Assembly: GCF_015686655.1 (NCBI RefSeq)
Contig: NZ_JADPMP010000010.1
Location: 178,621-242,620 of the forward strand
DNA length: 64,000 nt
Direction of reading: 5' to 3'
Source: Pontibacter sp. FD36
Lineage (GTDB): Bacteria > Bacteroidota > Bacteroidia > Cytophagales > Hymenobacteraceae
Position numbers and translations under genes: made by a program. This document shows positions 33,475 to 43,433 of this stretch, in pieces. Numbering within the stretch: the first letter of the stretch is position 1; every line of letters begins with the position of its first letter. The notes under the pieces are model-generated. The model saw nothing but the letters and a program-made list of their open reading frames with translations. It was not told the DNA's origin and made no database searches.

Positions 33475-35796
33475 ATGTCGAATAATAATCCTAATGCAGA
33501 AGATAACTTCTTCGTTTCATTAGCTTATAAGTATCTCCCTTATTGGCCTCTCTTCATAATATTGCTCGTTTTATCTATAACAGGTGGTTGGGTTTATCAA
33601 AACTTTTTGGCTATACCTTCATATGAGGTTACTGCCTCCATGATTATCAAAGATGAAAACAAGGGCGTAAGTGAGTCACGCATAACAGAGTCGATGGATA
33701 ACTTTACAACCAACAAAGTTGTAGAGAACGAAATCAACATTATACATTCTCGCTCGCTTTTGAGCAAAGTTGTAAATGATCTGCACCTCTATGCCCCCAT
33801 CCAGGAGGAAATGCAGTTTAAGTCTGTTTCTGCCTACACCTCTTCTCCCATAATCATTGAACTAAAAAATCCTGCTGAAGCCACAGAAGTTCTTAAAACT
33901 TATTTTACTGTGGATAATGGAACAGTTACGATCGATAATAAAAGCTACCCTATTAACAAATGGGTCAGGTCACCCTATGGTATTGTCAGGTTTGCCAAAA
34001 ACCCCAATATGACAACAGCTGCTACAGGGCCTCTTTATTTTACAATTACGAATCCTGCTAATGTGACAGATGAATTGATGGCAAAAATAAGGATACAAGC
34101 CTTGAGTAAAGTGTCAGCGGTGATTAACCTCTATCTGAAAGATTCAGTTCCTCAACGTGGTGAAGACATTCTGAACATGCTGATCGCTTCTTACAAAGAA
34201 CTTGCAGTAAGAGAACGTAGTAAGTTGGCTGCCAATACGCTAGCCTTTATAGAGGAACGCATTAAAATGGCAACTGAAGAGTTAGAGGCTTTAGAAAATA
34301 AGGTCGTTCAGTTTAAGTCTACACAGGGCGGTGTAAATCTCAGCGAGCAGGGCAAACTATACCTGGAAAATGTACGTGATAATGACCGTAAAATTTCCGA
34401 GATCAACACGCAGTTGGCTGTGCTGAGTAAAGTAGAGCGTTATGTCCAGTCTGAAAATACATCGGGCAGTTTTGTTCCTTCCACACTCGGTGTAAACGAC
34501 CCCTCACTCAATCAACTTCTTCAAAAACTATACGATTCAGAAATACAGTATCAGAAATTGCGAAACACGACAGCTGAGAATAACCCAATCTTAGTTTCGA
34601 TCACAAATGAGATAGAGAACATACGTCCGCGAATTATTGAGAATATCCGTAACCAGCGGGTGAACCTACAGGCGAGCCGTAACAATCTGTCTTCTACAAA
34701 CAGTGGTTACAACAACTCCTTACAATCTATACCGCACAAAGAGCGAGAACTAATGGAGTTGACTCGTCAGCAAATGGTAAAGAATAACGCCTATAATTTC
34801 TTGCTTCAAAAGCGGGAAGAAACAGTTCTTTCCTATGCTCCTACTGCTGAAGACAGCAAAGTAATCGATATGGCAGGCACATCCCCTATTCCTGTAAGTC
34901 CAAAACCGCTTTACACATACCTGGTCTCAGTGATCATAGCCTGTGTTTTGGGCCTGGTGTTAATTGCAGGCAAGGAACTCCTAAATTCAAAGATCCTTTT
35001 CCGCTCTGAAATAGCCTTATATACATCTGCGCCTATCGTAGCAGAGCTTTCTTTCAATAAGAACCATAAGAAAGGTGTATTTAAAGCCCCAAGTGAAGTA
35101 GCAGTGGTCGAACAGTTCAGGCAGCTTAGAGTTACGCTTGGGCTCTATGGCAGGACCTTCACGAAAAAGAAGATCATGGTAACATCCAGCATACCTGGTG
35201 AGGGCAAAAGCTATGTGAGCACCAATCTGGCACTCAGCTTAGCCTCCTCCGGCAAAAAAGTTGCCCTGCTCGATCTGGACTTACGTAACCCGAATACTTC
35301 GATGCAATTCAACCTCTACAAAACTAGGGGGATTATTGAATACCTATCAGAAGGTAACATCACTCCACCCGAGATCATAAACGAAACAGAGTTCACTAAC
35401 TTGTCTGTACTACCTGCAGGAACCAATGTAGGTGATCATACCGAATTACTGCTCAACCCCAAACTGGAAGATCTGATCTCTTACCTGGAACTAACCTACG
35501 ATTATTTGATCATTGACACGCCACCGGTCGATTTGGTTTCTGATGCCTATCTGCTATCAGAGTACTGCGATATATCACTGCTAGTGATGCGCCATGCTTA
35601 TACTCCAAAACCACTTGTACAACGCCTGGCACACGACAATAAGATTAAATCTTTGAACAATGTTGCTATTGTCTTCAATGGCGTGAAACCACGAGGTTTT
35701 GTGAAAGGGCAATACGGCTATGGGTACGGATATGGCTTTGAACACAAGTATACTGATAAGACTTACAGAGGTCGTGGCGCTGCAGCAAACGCTTAA
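33475..35796 (+). CDS. Polysaccharide co-polymerase / bacterial tyrosine kinase (Wzc-like)
   Basis: The 773-residue inner-membrane protein has a first membrane helix at about 21-42 and a Wzz-type periplasmic region with coiled coils (about 255-460). A second helix lies at about 478-497, followed by a cytosolic BY-kinase domain. Walker A (SSIPGEGKSYVSTN, about 565-578), Walker A' (ALLDLDLRNP) and Walker B (LIIDTPPVDLVSD) are all intact. The Tyr cluster for autophosphorylation is at the C-terminus (QYGYGYGYGFEHKY). It controls polymer length and works with the OPX protein. Its cycling of phosphorylation normally needs a tyrosine phosphatase, none of which is in this window. Confidence 0.92.
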   Translation: MSNNNPNAEDNFFVSLAYKYLPYWPLFIILLVLSITGGWVYQNFLAIPSYEVTASMIIKDENKGVSESRITESMDNFTTNKVVENEINIIHSRSLLSKVVNDLHLYAPIQEEMQFKSVSAYTSSPIIIELKNPAEATEVLKTYFTVDNGTVTIDNKSYPINKWVRSPYGIVRFAKNPNMTTAATGPLYFTITNPANVTDELMAKIRIQALSKVSAVINLYLKDSVPQRGEDILNMLIASYKELAVRERSKLAANTLAFIEERIKMATEELEALENKVVQFKSTQGGVNLSEQGKLYLENVRDNDRKISEINTQLAVLSKVERYVQSENTSGSFVPSTLGVNDPSLNQLLQKLYDSEIQYQKLRNTTAENNPILVSITNEIENIRPRIIENIRNQRVNLQASRNNLSSTNSGYNNSLQSIPHKERELMELTRQQMVKNNAYNFLLQKREETVLSYAPTAEDSKVIDMAGTSPIPVSPKPLYTYLVSVIIACVLGLVLIAGKELLNSKILFRSEIALYTSAPIVAELSFNKNHKKGVFKAPSEVAVVEQFRQLRVTLGLYGRTFTKKKIMVTSSIPGEGKSYVSTNLALSLASSGKKVALLDLDLRNPNTSMQFNLYKTRGIIEYLSEGNITPPEIINETEFTNLSVLPAGTNVGDHTELLLNPKLEDLISYLELTYDYLIIDTPPVDLVSDAYLLSEYCDISLLVMRHAYTPKPLVQRLAHDNKIKSLNNVAIVFNGVKPRGFVKGQYGYGYGYGFEHKYTDKTYRGRGAAANA

Positions 35797-35852
35797 TCAA
35801 TTATAATTCGCATAAAATATTTCAGTCTCATAATGTAAAATCGACCCTAGCC

Positions 35853-36947
35853 ATGAAAATTTTAGTTACTGGAACAGCAGGATTTGTAGGTTTCCACCTG
35901 GCGGAAAAACTACTTCAAAGAGGAAATCAAGTGGTCGGTGTTGATAATATTAACGACTACTATGACACTAAACTAAAATTTGCCCGATTGGCTGAAAGCG
36001 GTATATGTGAAGAACTCGTAGATTGGGATACAGAAGTGAAAAGCTTTAAGTACCCTAACTACAGCTTTTACAGAATGAACCTCGAGAATAAGGAGGCGCT
36101 GATGGCTTTATGCGAGAGGGAAAAATTTGATGTGATCATGCATTTGGCTGCACAGGCCGGCGTACGTTATTCTATTACAAACCCAGATGTATATGCGCAG
36201 TCAAATCTAATCAGTTTTCTGAATATACTGGAAGCAAGTCGTCATTTCAAAGTTCAACACCTGGTATACGCTAGTTCATCGAGCGTGTACGGGCTGAATG
36301 GTGTGATGCCTTTTTCAGTGAAACACAACGTAGACCACCCTGTGTCGCTGTATGCAGCCAGTAAAAAGGCCAATGAGTTGATGGCTCATACCTACAGCCA
36401 CCTGTACAATATCCCAACTTCCGGGCTGCGCTTCTTTACCGTTTATGGGCCATGGGGCCGTCCGGATATGGCTTACTTCTTGTTTGCTGACGCTATTCTC
36501 AACAACAAGCCGATACAAGTTTTTAATAATGGCGAGATGAAGCGAGACTTTACATACATCGACGATGTAGTAGCGGGCATTGTAAATGTGATGGATAAAC
36601 CGGCTGAGCCTTACAAAGAATGGGATAGCGAAAATCCGGATCCTTCCCGCTCAACGGCCCCCTATCGTATCTATAATATTGGAAACAATAAGCCAGTGCA
36701 GCTTATGGCATTTATAAGTGAGATTGAAAGATGCATGGGCAAAAAGGCGATCCTTGAGATGCGGGGCAACCAACCGGGTGATGTCACTGCCACATGGGCC
36801 AATGTAGATGACTTGATAGAGAACTTCAATTATAAACCTGATACAACAATAGCTTATGGATTGAAGAAATTCACTGATTGGTATACTAAGTTTTATTCTA
36901 TTAAAAAGCAGCAAGAAATACAGCCGGAAGCACTGAATATAACCTGA
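35853..36947 (+). CDS. UDP-glucuronate 4-epimerase-like SDR enzyme
   Basis: The 364-residue product has an NAD-binding Rossmann motif GTAGFVG (residues 7-13), SSSSVYG, and the catalytic pair Tyr167-x3-Lys171 in YAASK. VFNNGEMKRDFTYIDDVV follows. The overall pattern (DNINDYYD, SFYRMNLEN, HLAAQAGVRYSI, RFFTVYGPWGRPDMAY) is that of UDP-glucuronate 4-epimerases, which convert UDP-GlcA into UDP-GalA. A dTDP-glucose dehydratase or GDP-mannose dehydratase is less likely. The presence of a uronic acid precursor enzyme fits the lyase-like genes further on. Confidence 0.85.
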   Translation: MKILVTGTAGFVGFHLAEKLLQRGNQVVGVDNINDYYDTKLKFARLAESGICEELVDWDTEVKSFKYPNYSFYRMNLENKEALMALCEREKFDVIMHLAAQAGVRYSITNPDVYAQSNLISFLNILEASRHFKVQHLVYASSSSVYGLNGVMPFSVKHNVDHPVSLYAASKKANELMAHTYSHLYNIPTSGLRFFTVYGPWGRPDMAYFLFADAILNNKPIQVFNNGEMKRDFTYIDDVVAGIVNVMDKPAEPYKEWDSENPDPSRSTAPYRIYNIGNNKPVQLMAFISEIERCMGKKAILEMRGNQPGDVTATWANVDDLIENFNYKPDTTIAYGLKKFTDWYTKFYSIKKQQEIQPEALNIT

Positions 36948-37086
36948 TTTGTAAACTCTTAAACCAGCCAATCCTTCTCAAATCCTATTCAGGGATACAG
37001 TATGCACTATCTCAATAGTTGCTTTATATTCTATCTATACTAAGTGCCTTGCTCTAACTGATTTTACATTCTAAAACACCCTTCTC

Positions 37087-38646
37087 TTGAAGACTAAGTT
37101 GACAGCGCCACTTGCTCCAAAGCCTAAAGAAAATTTAAGACAGCGTGCTTACCTCAATTCTATTACTAGTATAATTGACTATGCCGGTGTTCAAATTGTG
37201 GGCTTTATTGTGAGTCCGTATATAGTAGCTGGCCTTGGAGGATCGATGTATGGTATCTGGCAAATGCTTCTCCAGATGACTGGATTCGCCAATGTTGCTG
37301 ATACCCGCGCTACACAGGTCCTGAAGTGGTCTATAGCTCAGAAAAGAGACCTCGCTTCGGATCAAGAGCTAAGAAGTGATCTTACTACTGCACTTATTGT
37401 CACTGTTTTTATCCTGCCGATCATCTTAGTGATTGGTGCTATAATTGTCTGGTACGCTCCAGTTATTACACATGCCGGGCCTGAGTATCACACCATCATT
37501 CGTATTACCTGTTCGCTGCTTATTTTGACATTGGTCACCAACAAACTGTTCGATCTGTTTGAGTCGGTACTGCGCGGTATGAACATGGGGTATAAGCGCA
37601 TGGGCTTTAGGGCAGTCATCATAGTTTTTGGCGGGGCACTCAAAATATTTGTTATAACGCAGGGCTATGGTCTTATTGGTTTATCGGCAGTAGGAGTTGC
37701 CGTTGCCCTAGCGACAGGTATTACGTTTTACTTTATAGTAAAAAAGCATGTCCCCTGGTTTGGCTTCGCCAAAACTACTAAAGCCAAGGTGCTTTCCTAC
37801 AGCAAATTGAGCGGCTGGTTTATGGGCTTTACCGTCTCCAAAATGTTCTTGTTTAGCAGTGACAAAATTATTCTGGGTTACCTGGCAGGGCCTATTTATG
37901 TGACACAGTATGCCATAACTCTTTTCACATCTTTTGCTTTAGAGGGATTTATCAATGCAGTTGTAAATGGCGTGATACCAGGTATAGGTAGCTTATATGG
38001 CAAGAAAGAGTATGACAAGGTGCAGCAGGCCCGCAGCTTAGTTATCACACTAAATTGGATGTTAGTGGCTTCACTGGGCGCTGTCATTCTGCTCTATAAC
38101 AAGTCCTTCATTTACCTATGGGTGGGGGCCGAACATTATGCAGGCAATACAGAAAATCTTCTGATCCTTTTGATATCGGTGCAGGCCATATTCTTCCAGA
38201 TCGACAGCAACATTATTAACGTCAGCCTGAACCTGAAGATGAAAGTATACCTGGCAATTATAGCTTCTGCCCTTACCATTGCCTTGTCCTTTTTCCTGAT
38301 CGAAAATTTCCACATTATCGGGCTTTGCCTTAGTATACTGATAGGTCGCCTGGTACTCTCGGTTGGCTACCCCCTACTCCTCAGTAAGCTTATGCACATG
38401 CAGTTCAACTATATGGGTTTGAAACAGATTCGGCCTATCCTCATAACGTCTGCATTGTTCGCCCTGGCAATTTTTATAGGTCAGACTATTACGATCACAG
38501 ACTGGGTATCACTTACCTTGATCGGGGCGCTTACCATACCTGTTATTGGCATTGTATTCTGGTTCATCGGTTTAGGCCGTGCGGAAAAGGAAGCTGTATT
38601 GGAGCTTGCTTCAAGGATTAAACTATTTAAACGTGATGATAACTAA
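37087..38646 (+). CDS. Lipopolysaccharide/polysaccharide flippase (Wzx-like)
   Basis: The 519-residue protein has about 12-14 membrane helices and the PST/MATE-like opening (IDYAGVQIVGFIVSPYIVAGLGGSMYGIWQ, split by a loop). It probably flips the lipid-linked repeat unit across the inner membrane. The only workable start is a TTG at 37087. An in-frame stop lies 15 bases before it, no upstream ATG exists, and a later ATG would remove the first helix. The stop overlaps the next gene by 11 bases, indicating translational coupling. Confidence 0.8.
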   Translation: MKTKLTAPLAPKPKENLRQRAYLNSITSIIDYAGVQIVGFIVSPYIVAGLGGSMYGIWQMLLQMTGFANVADTRATQVLKWSIAQKRDLASDQELRSDLTTALIVTVFILPIILVIGAIIVWYAPVITHAGPEYHTIIRITCSLLILTLVTNKLFDLFESVLRGMNMGYKRMGFRAVIIVFGGALKIFVITQGYGLIGLSAVGVAVALATGITFYFIVKKHVPWFGFAKTTKAKVLSYSKLSGWFMGFTVSKMFLFSSDKIILGYLAGPIYVTQYAITLFTSFALEGFINAVVNGVIPGIGSLYGKKEYDKVQQARSLVITLNWMLVASLGAVILLYNKSFIYLWVGAEHYAGNTENLLILLISVQAIFFQIDSNIINVSLNLKMKVYLAIIASALTIALSFFLIENFHIIGLCLSILIGRLVLSVGYPLLLSKLMHMQFNYMGLKQIRPILITSALFALAIFIGQTITITDWVSLTLIGALTIPVIGIVFWFIGLGRAEKEAVLELASRIKLFKRDDN

Positions 38647-40078
38647 TACTACTACGACTACATATGTTGTGACCCAGGAATCGGAAAGGCTTCTTCAAAA
38701 GCTCTTAGCGCATGAAATTCGCTTTGCACATTGGAAGAGCAACGGGCACCTCCTAAAATCCCTGGCGGGCAAAACTGATCTCGATTTGCTTGTGCAACCT
38801 GATGATTGTGCCAAGTATGAGGCTTGTCTGACTCAACTGGGCTATAAGAAAATAATTAGCCAGGCATGGAGCTCCTATCCACTGGTTGAAGATTGGCTAG
38901 GCTTTGATGAAGCAACGGGTAACCTCCTGCACTTGCATACCCACTATGCATTGGTTACAGGTATACAACACGTAAAACACTTATACCTGCCTTGGTTAGA
39001 GCAATTTTTCGAACACGTAATTTATGATGCGGCCACAGGCTGGCCTATACCTACGCCCGCACTAGAGGCAATCATTCTGTTCATCAGAATATGGGCCAAA
39101 ATGCCTCCATCCGAGCGTTTAAAAAGCAACCCGACTATACCTGTTTATTTAAAAGAAGAACTGGCATACCTGCTATCCAAAACAAATTCTGAAGAGCTCA
39201 GCCAGCTGTGCAAGGAATTGCAACTCCGGGTGCCCCCTGATTTTGGTGCCACTGTCCACAGTATTATGGCCAATCAAAAGTCGGCAAGTATACTGGGTGT
39301 GTCGATCTATTTTTATGAACAGCTAAAGTCATATTACCGAACGCCCTGGTCGGTTTCGGTTTTGAAATCTCACCTGCATAAACTCCGCATCAGGTCTTCA
39401 AGGGCATCATCCAAGTTGTCCGGCCCATTTAAGTTCGGAAAAACCTTGGTTAAGGGTGGCAAGGTGATCGCTTTTGTGGGAAGCGACGGATCCGGCAAAA
39501 GCACCCTCACCCGGGATGTCTTAAACTGGCTGACGTACAAGATCGATGCCCACTATTTTTATTTCGGAAAGAACCCTTTCATATTCAGTTACAACAAGCA
39601 GATTATCTCCAAGACCGATCTGTTGTTTAAGCGGGATAGATTTTCTCAGATACTCAGAAAACTGATCGGCAACACCTACTACCCTCTTTTAATTAACCGA
39701 AAGATAGAAATGCTGGAGCATGCAAAAAAGATGAGCCGTACTGGTAGTGTGGTGATTTGCGACCGCTTCCCTCAACTAGATGTAAAGGGCATGAACGACG
39801 GCCCACACTTGCTGCCAAAGGACTGGTGCGCGGACCTGGAAATGAAGAAATTTAGACAAGTGCGCGACTATGACGCCGACCTTGTCTTTAGATTATTGGT
39901 GAGCCCAGAGGTAGCATGCGCCCGTAAGCCCGAACACAATACAGACATGATTAAATTGAAATGTGAAAACATCTCTAAAATATCCTTTGGTAGCTCTCAA
40001 GTGATTGATATAGATGCTGACCAGCCTTACGAGCAGGTGCTGCTGCGTGTGAAACAGGTAATCTGGGAAAATTTGTAA
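38636..40078 (+). CDS. Nucleotidyltransferase-like and thymidylate-kinase-like fusion protein
   Basis: The 480-residue product has an N-terminal half with FAHWKSN and KTDLDLLVQPDD, resembling the nucleotidyltransferase-like module often found in polysaccharide loci. The C-terminal half has an intact P-loop, AFVGSDGSGKSTL (about residues 279-291), and ICDRFPQLD with a thymidylate-kinase-like lid (VRDYDADLVFRLLVSPEVAC). It probably phosphorylates a small molecule, perhaps a sugar or nucleotide precursor, or acts as a regulatory kinase; the substrate is unknown. The ATG chosen overlaps the flippase stop by 11 bases. The longer upstream frame starts inside the flippase gene. Confidence 0.75.
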   Translation: MITNTTTTTYVVTQESERLLQKLLAHEIRFAHWKSNGHLLKSLAGKTDLDLLVQPDDCAKYEACLTQLGYKKIISQAWSSYPLVEDWLGFDEATGNLLHLHTHYALVTGIQHVKHLYLPWLEQFFEHVIYDAATGWPIPTPALEAIILFIRIWAKMPPSERLKSNPTIPVYLKEELAYLLSKTNSEELSQLCKELQLRVPPDFGATVHSIMANQKSASILGVSIYFYEQLKSYYRTPWSVSVLKSHLHKLRIRSSRASSKLSGPFKFGKTLVKGGKVIAFVGSDGSGKSTLTRDVLNWLTYKIDAHYFYFGKNPFIFSYNKQIISKTDLLFKRDRFSQILRKLIGNTYYPLLINRKIEMLEHAKKMSRTGSVVICDRFPQLDVKGMNDGPHLLPKDWCADLEMKKFRQVRDYDADLVFRLLVSPEVACARKPEHNTDMIKLKCENISKISFGSSQVIDIDADQPYEQVLLRVKQVIWENL

Positions 40079-40091
40079 TATAATCAACCCA

Positions 40092-40850
40092 ATGAATTCG
40101 AAAGTAATAGAAGTTATAGGTCCCCCTGGCATAGGCAAATCGGCCATTTACCAAGACTTATGCGCGTCTTGGACACCTGCCGCAAGTTGGATACATGAGT
40201 ATGAACTACAGGCATTGCCTAAGCCCTCTATTAGCCAAGTATTTGACTGGGTCGAGTATAACTTAAGAAGAGTATTGAAAAAACCGAAGGAAAATAGCAT
40301 ACCCTTGAACTTCGGACTCCGGTTTTCGGACGGTAACAGTGATTTGGTTAACTTCTGCTGGAATCTTCTGGCTTGCTCTGACACGCCCTCGAACCAAGAG
40401 GTTGGCAACCGCTTTAGGTCATCCTTCCTTTTGTTCTACGACTTTTGCCGGTACCAAGTCATACACGAAAAATCTAACGGAGCTCCCTGCTTAATGGAAG
40501 AGGGGTTTCTGCAAAAATCCTTTCTGCTTCATGATGACTACCAGACTGTTAAAAAGACACTAGATACTTACTTGGCGCTAATACCTAAACCCTATGCTGT
40601 ACTGTTTATTGATACACCGGATATAAGCCTCATCACGCAGCGGCTGGCCCAACGTACCAAAGTGATAGCATCCCACCTTAACGCAGATCAGGATACATTG
40701 GAAAATGAAACAAAAAAATGGCGCCAGTTGCTAAACATTGCCGTGGCGGCGCTGGAGCAAAATGGCGTAAAAGTTTGTCGATTAGAGGCCAGCAGACCCA
40801 TACAGGAAAATGTGGCCTTTGCCCGTCAATTTTTAGACAACCTAAAGTAA
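40092..40850 (+). CDS. P-loop ATP-binding protein, second kinase-like gene
   Basis: The 252-residue soluble protein starts MNSKVIEVIGPPGIGKSAIY, with a Walker A (GPPGIGKS). A central ALIPKPYAVLFIDTPDISLI resembles the Walker B strand and DTP site of nucleoside or shikimate-like kinases. No named family is recognised. It follows the fusion kinase by 13 bases and precedes the Wzy-like gene by 7, so it belongs to the same operon. It is another candidate for modifying a precursor of the polymer. Confidence 0.7.
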   Translation: MNSKVIEVIGPPGIGKSAIYQDLCASWTPAASWIHEYELQALPKPSISQVFDWVEYNLRRVLKKPKENSIPLNFGLRFSDGNSDLVNFCWNLLACSDTPSNQEVGNRFRSSFLLFYDFCRYQVIHEKSNGAPCLMEEGFLQKSFLLHDDYQTVKKTLDTYLALIPKPYAVLFIDTPDISLITQRLAQRTKVIASHLNADQDTLENETKKWRQLLNIAVAALEQNGVKVCRLEASRPIQENVAFARQFLDNLK

Positions 40851-40857
40851 CAAAGGT

Positions 40858-42153
40858 ATGATAGAGCTTTTCTTCCTAGCCACTGAGATTTTCATTATCG
40901 TATTTACGCTATACTTGTTTGTGTATAAGAAAGAGTTGGCTATCATTTACATACCTACTCTCATCTTTGCCCAAACTGTCATTACGCCGGTGCTACCCGC
41001 AATGACATACTACATCATCTTCACACTTTTCATTTTATACTTTATTTACAACAACATTTCCTTTTTGCGCGAAAACCCATTCACACTGGCTCTGTTGCTC
41101 TATTATGCCGTATTGCTGACGCAGTCACCTGACATCGAGAGTATTCGGGCTCCATTGTTTTCAGTGGCTTGGCTTTTATTCGCTATCCCTTTAATTATCT
41201 CCATTTATCGAAAATTTGAGCGTGAGATACTTTTAAAAGAATTATCGCAGGCGGCATTTATCATCCTACTGATTTTTGTAGTGAATGTGGCGATCTCTAC
41301 CTTTGTAGGCTATGCGCCTAACGCCATGTATGGTATTACTACAGGCATTTTATATGGCAACTTATTCGCTACTGATTTTAATGTGCTCTCTCTCGCCATT
41401 TTTGTAGTCTTGATTAGAGCGGTGAATCAAAAAAGCATTATCTATTTTTTGCTGTTCGTTATTTCATTTTCTTTTGTAACACTATCTCTACGAAGGTCGG
41501 TTATGGGACTTGCTGCGATAGGTATAGCCGTTGCAGTGCTGCTGCTGTTAACGCAGCGAAGTCTCCTTAAAGTTGTAGCTTTTAGCGGTATAGTGGCTAT
41601 ACTGGGTTTTGCAATCATAGCAAATACTAGTTTCATGACCGTTCTCATCGAACGTTACGAGCATCGCAACCTGGCAGAGCGTGAATTGGAAGAAGAAAAA
41701 CGCTTCCTAGAGTATGAGGTGCTCTATGAAGATATGTTTATTTATGAGGATTATAGTCCCTGGTTTGGGTATGGCCTGTTCGATAGCGCTGGCAACTATG
41801 GAAAAGGGATTTTTGAAGAGCGTACATTGCACTCAGACCTAACAAATATGGCACATTCCACAGGTATACTTGGGGTTGTGCTGTACCTGCTCATGATTTT
41901 CACTATCTTTTGGAAAAGTTATAAGGGATCCACAACCCGGACAGATAGACTTATCTTTTTTTATTGTGTAGTTGTATTTATGGTATACACCACTACAGGG
42001 CGTTATACAACAATCGAGAACATCTGGTTTATAGTGCTTTTACTCATGCTACCTGTTGCCAAGCAGAGAGAAACTGAGAATCACACCTTTTCACTAAAAA
42101 AAGATAAACCTGCACTAAAAAAAGACGTAAACCTACATAAATTACCTGCTTAA
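40858..42153 (+). CDS. O-antigen/polysaccharide polymerase (Wzy-like)
   Basis: The 431-residue protein has about ten membrane helices and one large polar loop between about residues 260 and 320 (HRNLAEREL, then EERTLHSDLTNMAHSTGILGV). The LRRSVMGLAAIGIAV segment and the HSDLTNMAHSTG loop fit the O-antigen ligase/polymerase family (Wzy/WaaL). It joins repeat units at the periplasmic face of the inner membrane. Sequence conservation in this family is weak, so the assignment rests on topology, motif and neighbourhood. Confidence 0.8.
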   Translation: MIELFFLATEIFIIVFTLYLFVYKKELAIIYIPTLIFAQTVITPVLPAMTYYIIFTLFILYFIYNNISFLRENPFTLALLLYYAVLLTQSPDIESIRAPLFSVAWLLFAIPLIISIYRKFEREILLKELSQAAFIILLIFVVNVAISTFVGYAPNAMYGITTGILYGNLFATDFNVLSLAIFVVLIRAVNQKSIIYFLLFVISFSFVTLSLRRSVMGLAAIGIAVAVLLLLTQRSLLKVVAFSGIVAILGFAIIANTSFMTVLIERYEHRNLAERELEEEKRFLEYEVLYEDMFIYEDYSPWFGYGLFDSAGNYGKGIFEERTLHSDLTNMAHSTGILGVVLYLLMIFTIFWKSYKGSTTRTDRLIFFYCVVVFMVYTTTGRYTTIENIWFIVLLLMLPVAKQRETENHTFSLKKDKPALKKDVNLHKLPA

Positions 42154-42270
42154 ATTTAGCATCTATTGCTCAACTATTCCTTCTTGGGTTGCCTAATTTA
42201 CATTTCAGGCAGCTCAAATTATACTATTACGTTTTATCGCATTCTATCAACACTTACACTATGCTATCTA

Positions 42271-43383
42271 ATGGCTAAGTTTTTATTTTACGATGACCAG
42301 ATTATTAATATTCTTCTTAAAGAGGAAAAGCCATCTGGTGGTGCGGCAGTGCAGGCATATGGCTGGATACAGGGCCTGCTTGCGCTTGGTCATGAGGTAT
42401 ACATCATAACCGACATGAGTCGCACAGGAACACTTAAAGAAGAATGCAAAGCTATTAAGTTTATTCCTGGTTATGACTCGACTAAAGGTATTCGCTGGTT
42501 TAGATGGATTTACTATCGTATACCTTACCTGTATCGCGAACTCAAGAAAGCAAAACCGGACTACCTCTACAAAGGCATTCCAAGCTGGCACTCTTTCGTG
42601 ATAGGTCTAGTTTGCCAGCGGTTAAACATAAAATTTATACAACGCATCTCAAATGACTTTTTGGTTGATAAACGGTTTTTGAAAAACCACTCCAAAGCCA
42701 ATTGGGCTTTTCAGAATATGGGTATGCGGTTGTCTAATTACATTCTGTGCCAGAACGAGTATCAGTTTGACAAAATCCAAAAACAGTTTCCCCTAAAGCC
42801 TGTCAAAAAAATATCTAACCCTATATACCTTTCGAATAACCTGGTAGAAAACAGAAGTGATTACCGCAACTATATTGCTTGGCTGGGACTTTTCCAATAC
42901 CAGAAAAATTTGAAGCTGCTTTACGAAATTGCCAGTAAGCTACCTCAACAGAAGTTCCTGATAGCAGGTAAGGAGTCGATCAATATTGATGCTGATACAT
43001 TGTATTATCTCGATAAGTTGAAGGAGCTACCGAATGTAAGTTTCTATGGATTCATAAAACGAGATCAGGTACTCCCCTTTTTGGCAAAAGCGAAATTTCT
43101 GCTAAATACATCGCACTATGAAGGCTTCAGCAACACCTTCTTAGAAGCTATGGTAATTGGAACTCCTATTCTCACAAGTGTCAATGTAAACCCTGACAGT
43201 ATTATATCTGATTTCAACTTAGGTATAGTTTACGAAAATGCTAATGATTTACTGGCTAAGCTCTCAGTTGTATCTCCGGAAGGTTATAAGCAAATGTCTG
43301 ACAATGTATTGGAATACGTTGCTGCAAAACATGATTACCGGCCCCTGACAAAAGAGCTGGTAGGTTTTCTTAATGACAATTAG
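42271..43383 (+). CDS. GT-B glycosyltransferase, family 4-like
   Basis: The 370-residue protein has an N-terminal acceptor domain with EEKPSGGAAVQAYGWIQGL (residues 12-30). In its C-terminal donor domain, IAWLGLFQYQKNLKLLYEIA, NVSFYGFIKRDQVLPFLAKA and SHYEGFSNTFLEAMVIGTPI carry the E-x7-E signature of GT4 enzymes. It adds a sugar to the lipid-linked repeat unit in the cytosol. The track-like longer frame uses an upstream TTG, but the ATG of MAKFLFYDDQ is better. A 117-base gap separates it from the Wzy-like gene. Confidence 0.85.
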   Translation: MAKFLFYDDQIINILLKEEKPSGGAAVQAYGWIQGLLALGHEVYIITDMSRTGTLKEECKAIKFIPGYDSTKGIRWFRWIYYRIPYLYRELKKAKPDYLYKGIPSWHSFVIGLVCQRLNIKFIQRISNDFLVDKRFLKNHSKANWAFQNMGMRLSNYILCQNEYQFDKIQKQFPLKPVKKISNPIYLSNNLVENRSDYRNYIAWLGLFQYQKNLKLLYEIASKLPQQKFLIAGKESINIDADTLYYLDKLKELPNVSFYGFIKRDQVLPFLAKAKFLLNTSHYEGFSNTFLEAMVIGTPILTSVNVNPDSIISDFNLGIVYENANDLLAKLSVVSPEGYKQMSDNVLEYVAAKHDYRPLTKELVGFLNDN

Positions 43384-43433
43384 ATTAATCTTTTAAGCTA
43401 ACTGAATGCTACAATACTTTATGAATTCATATT

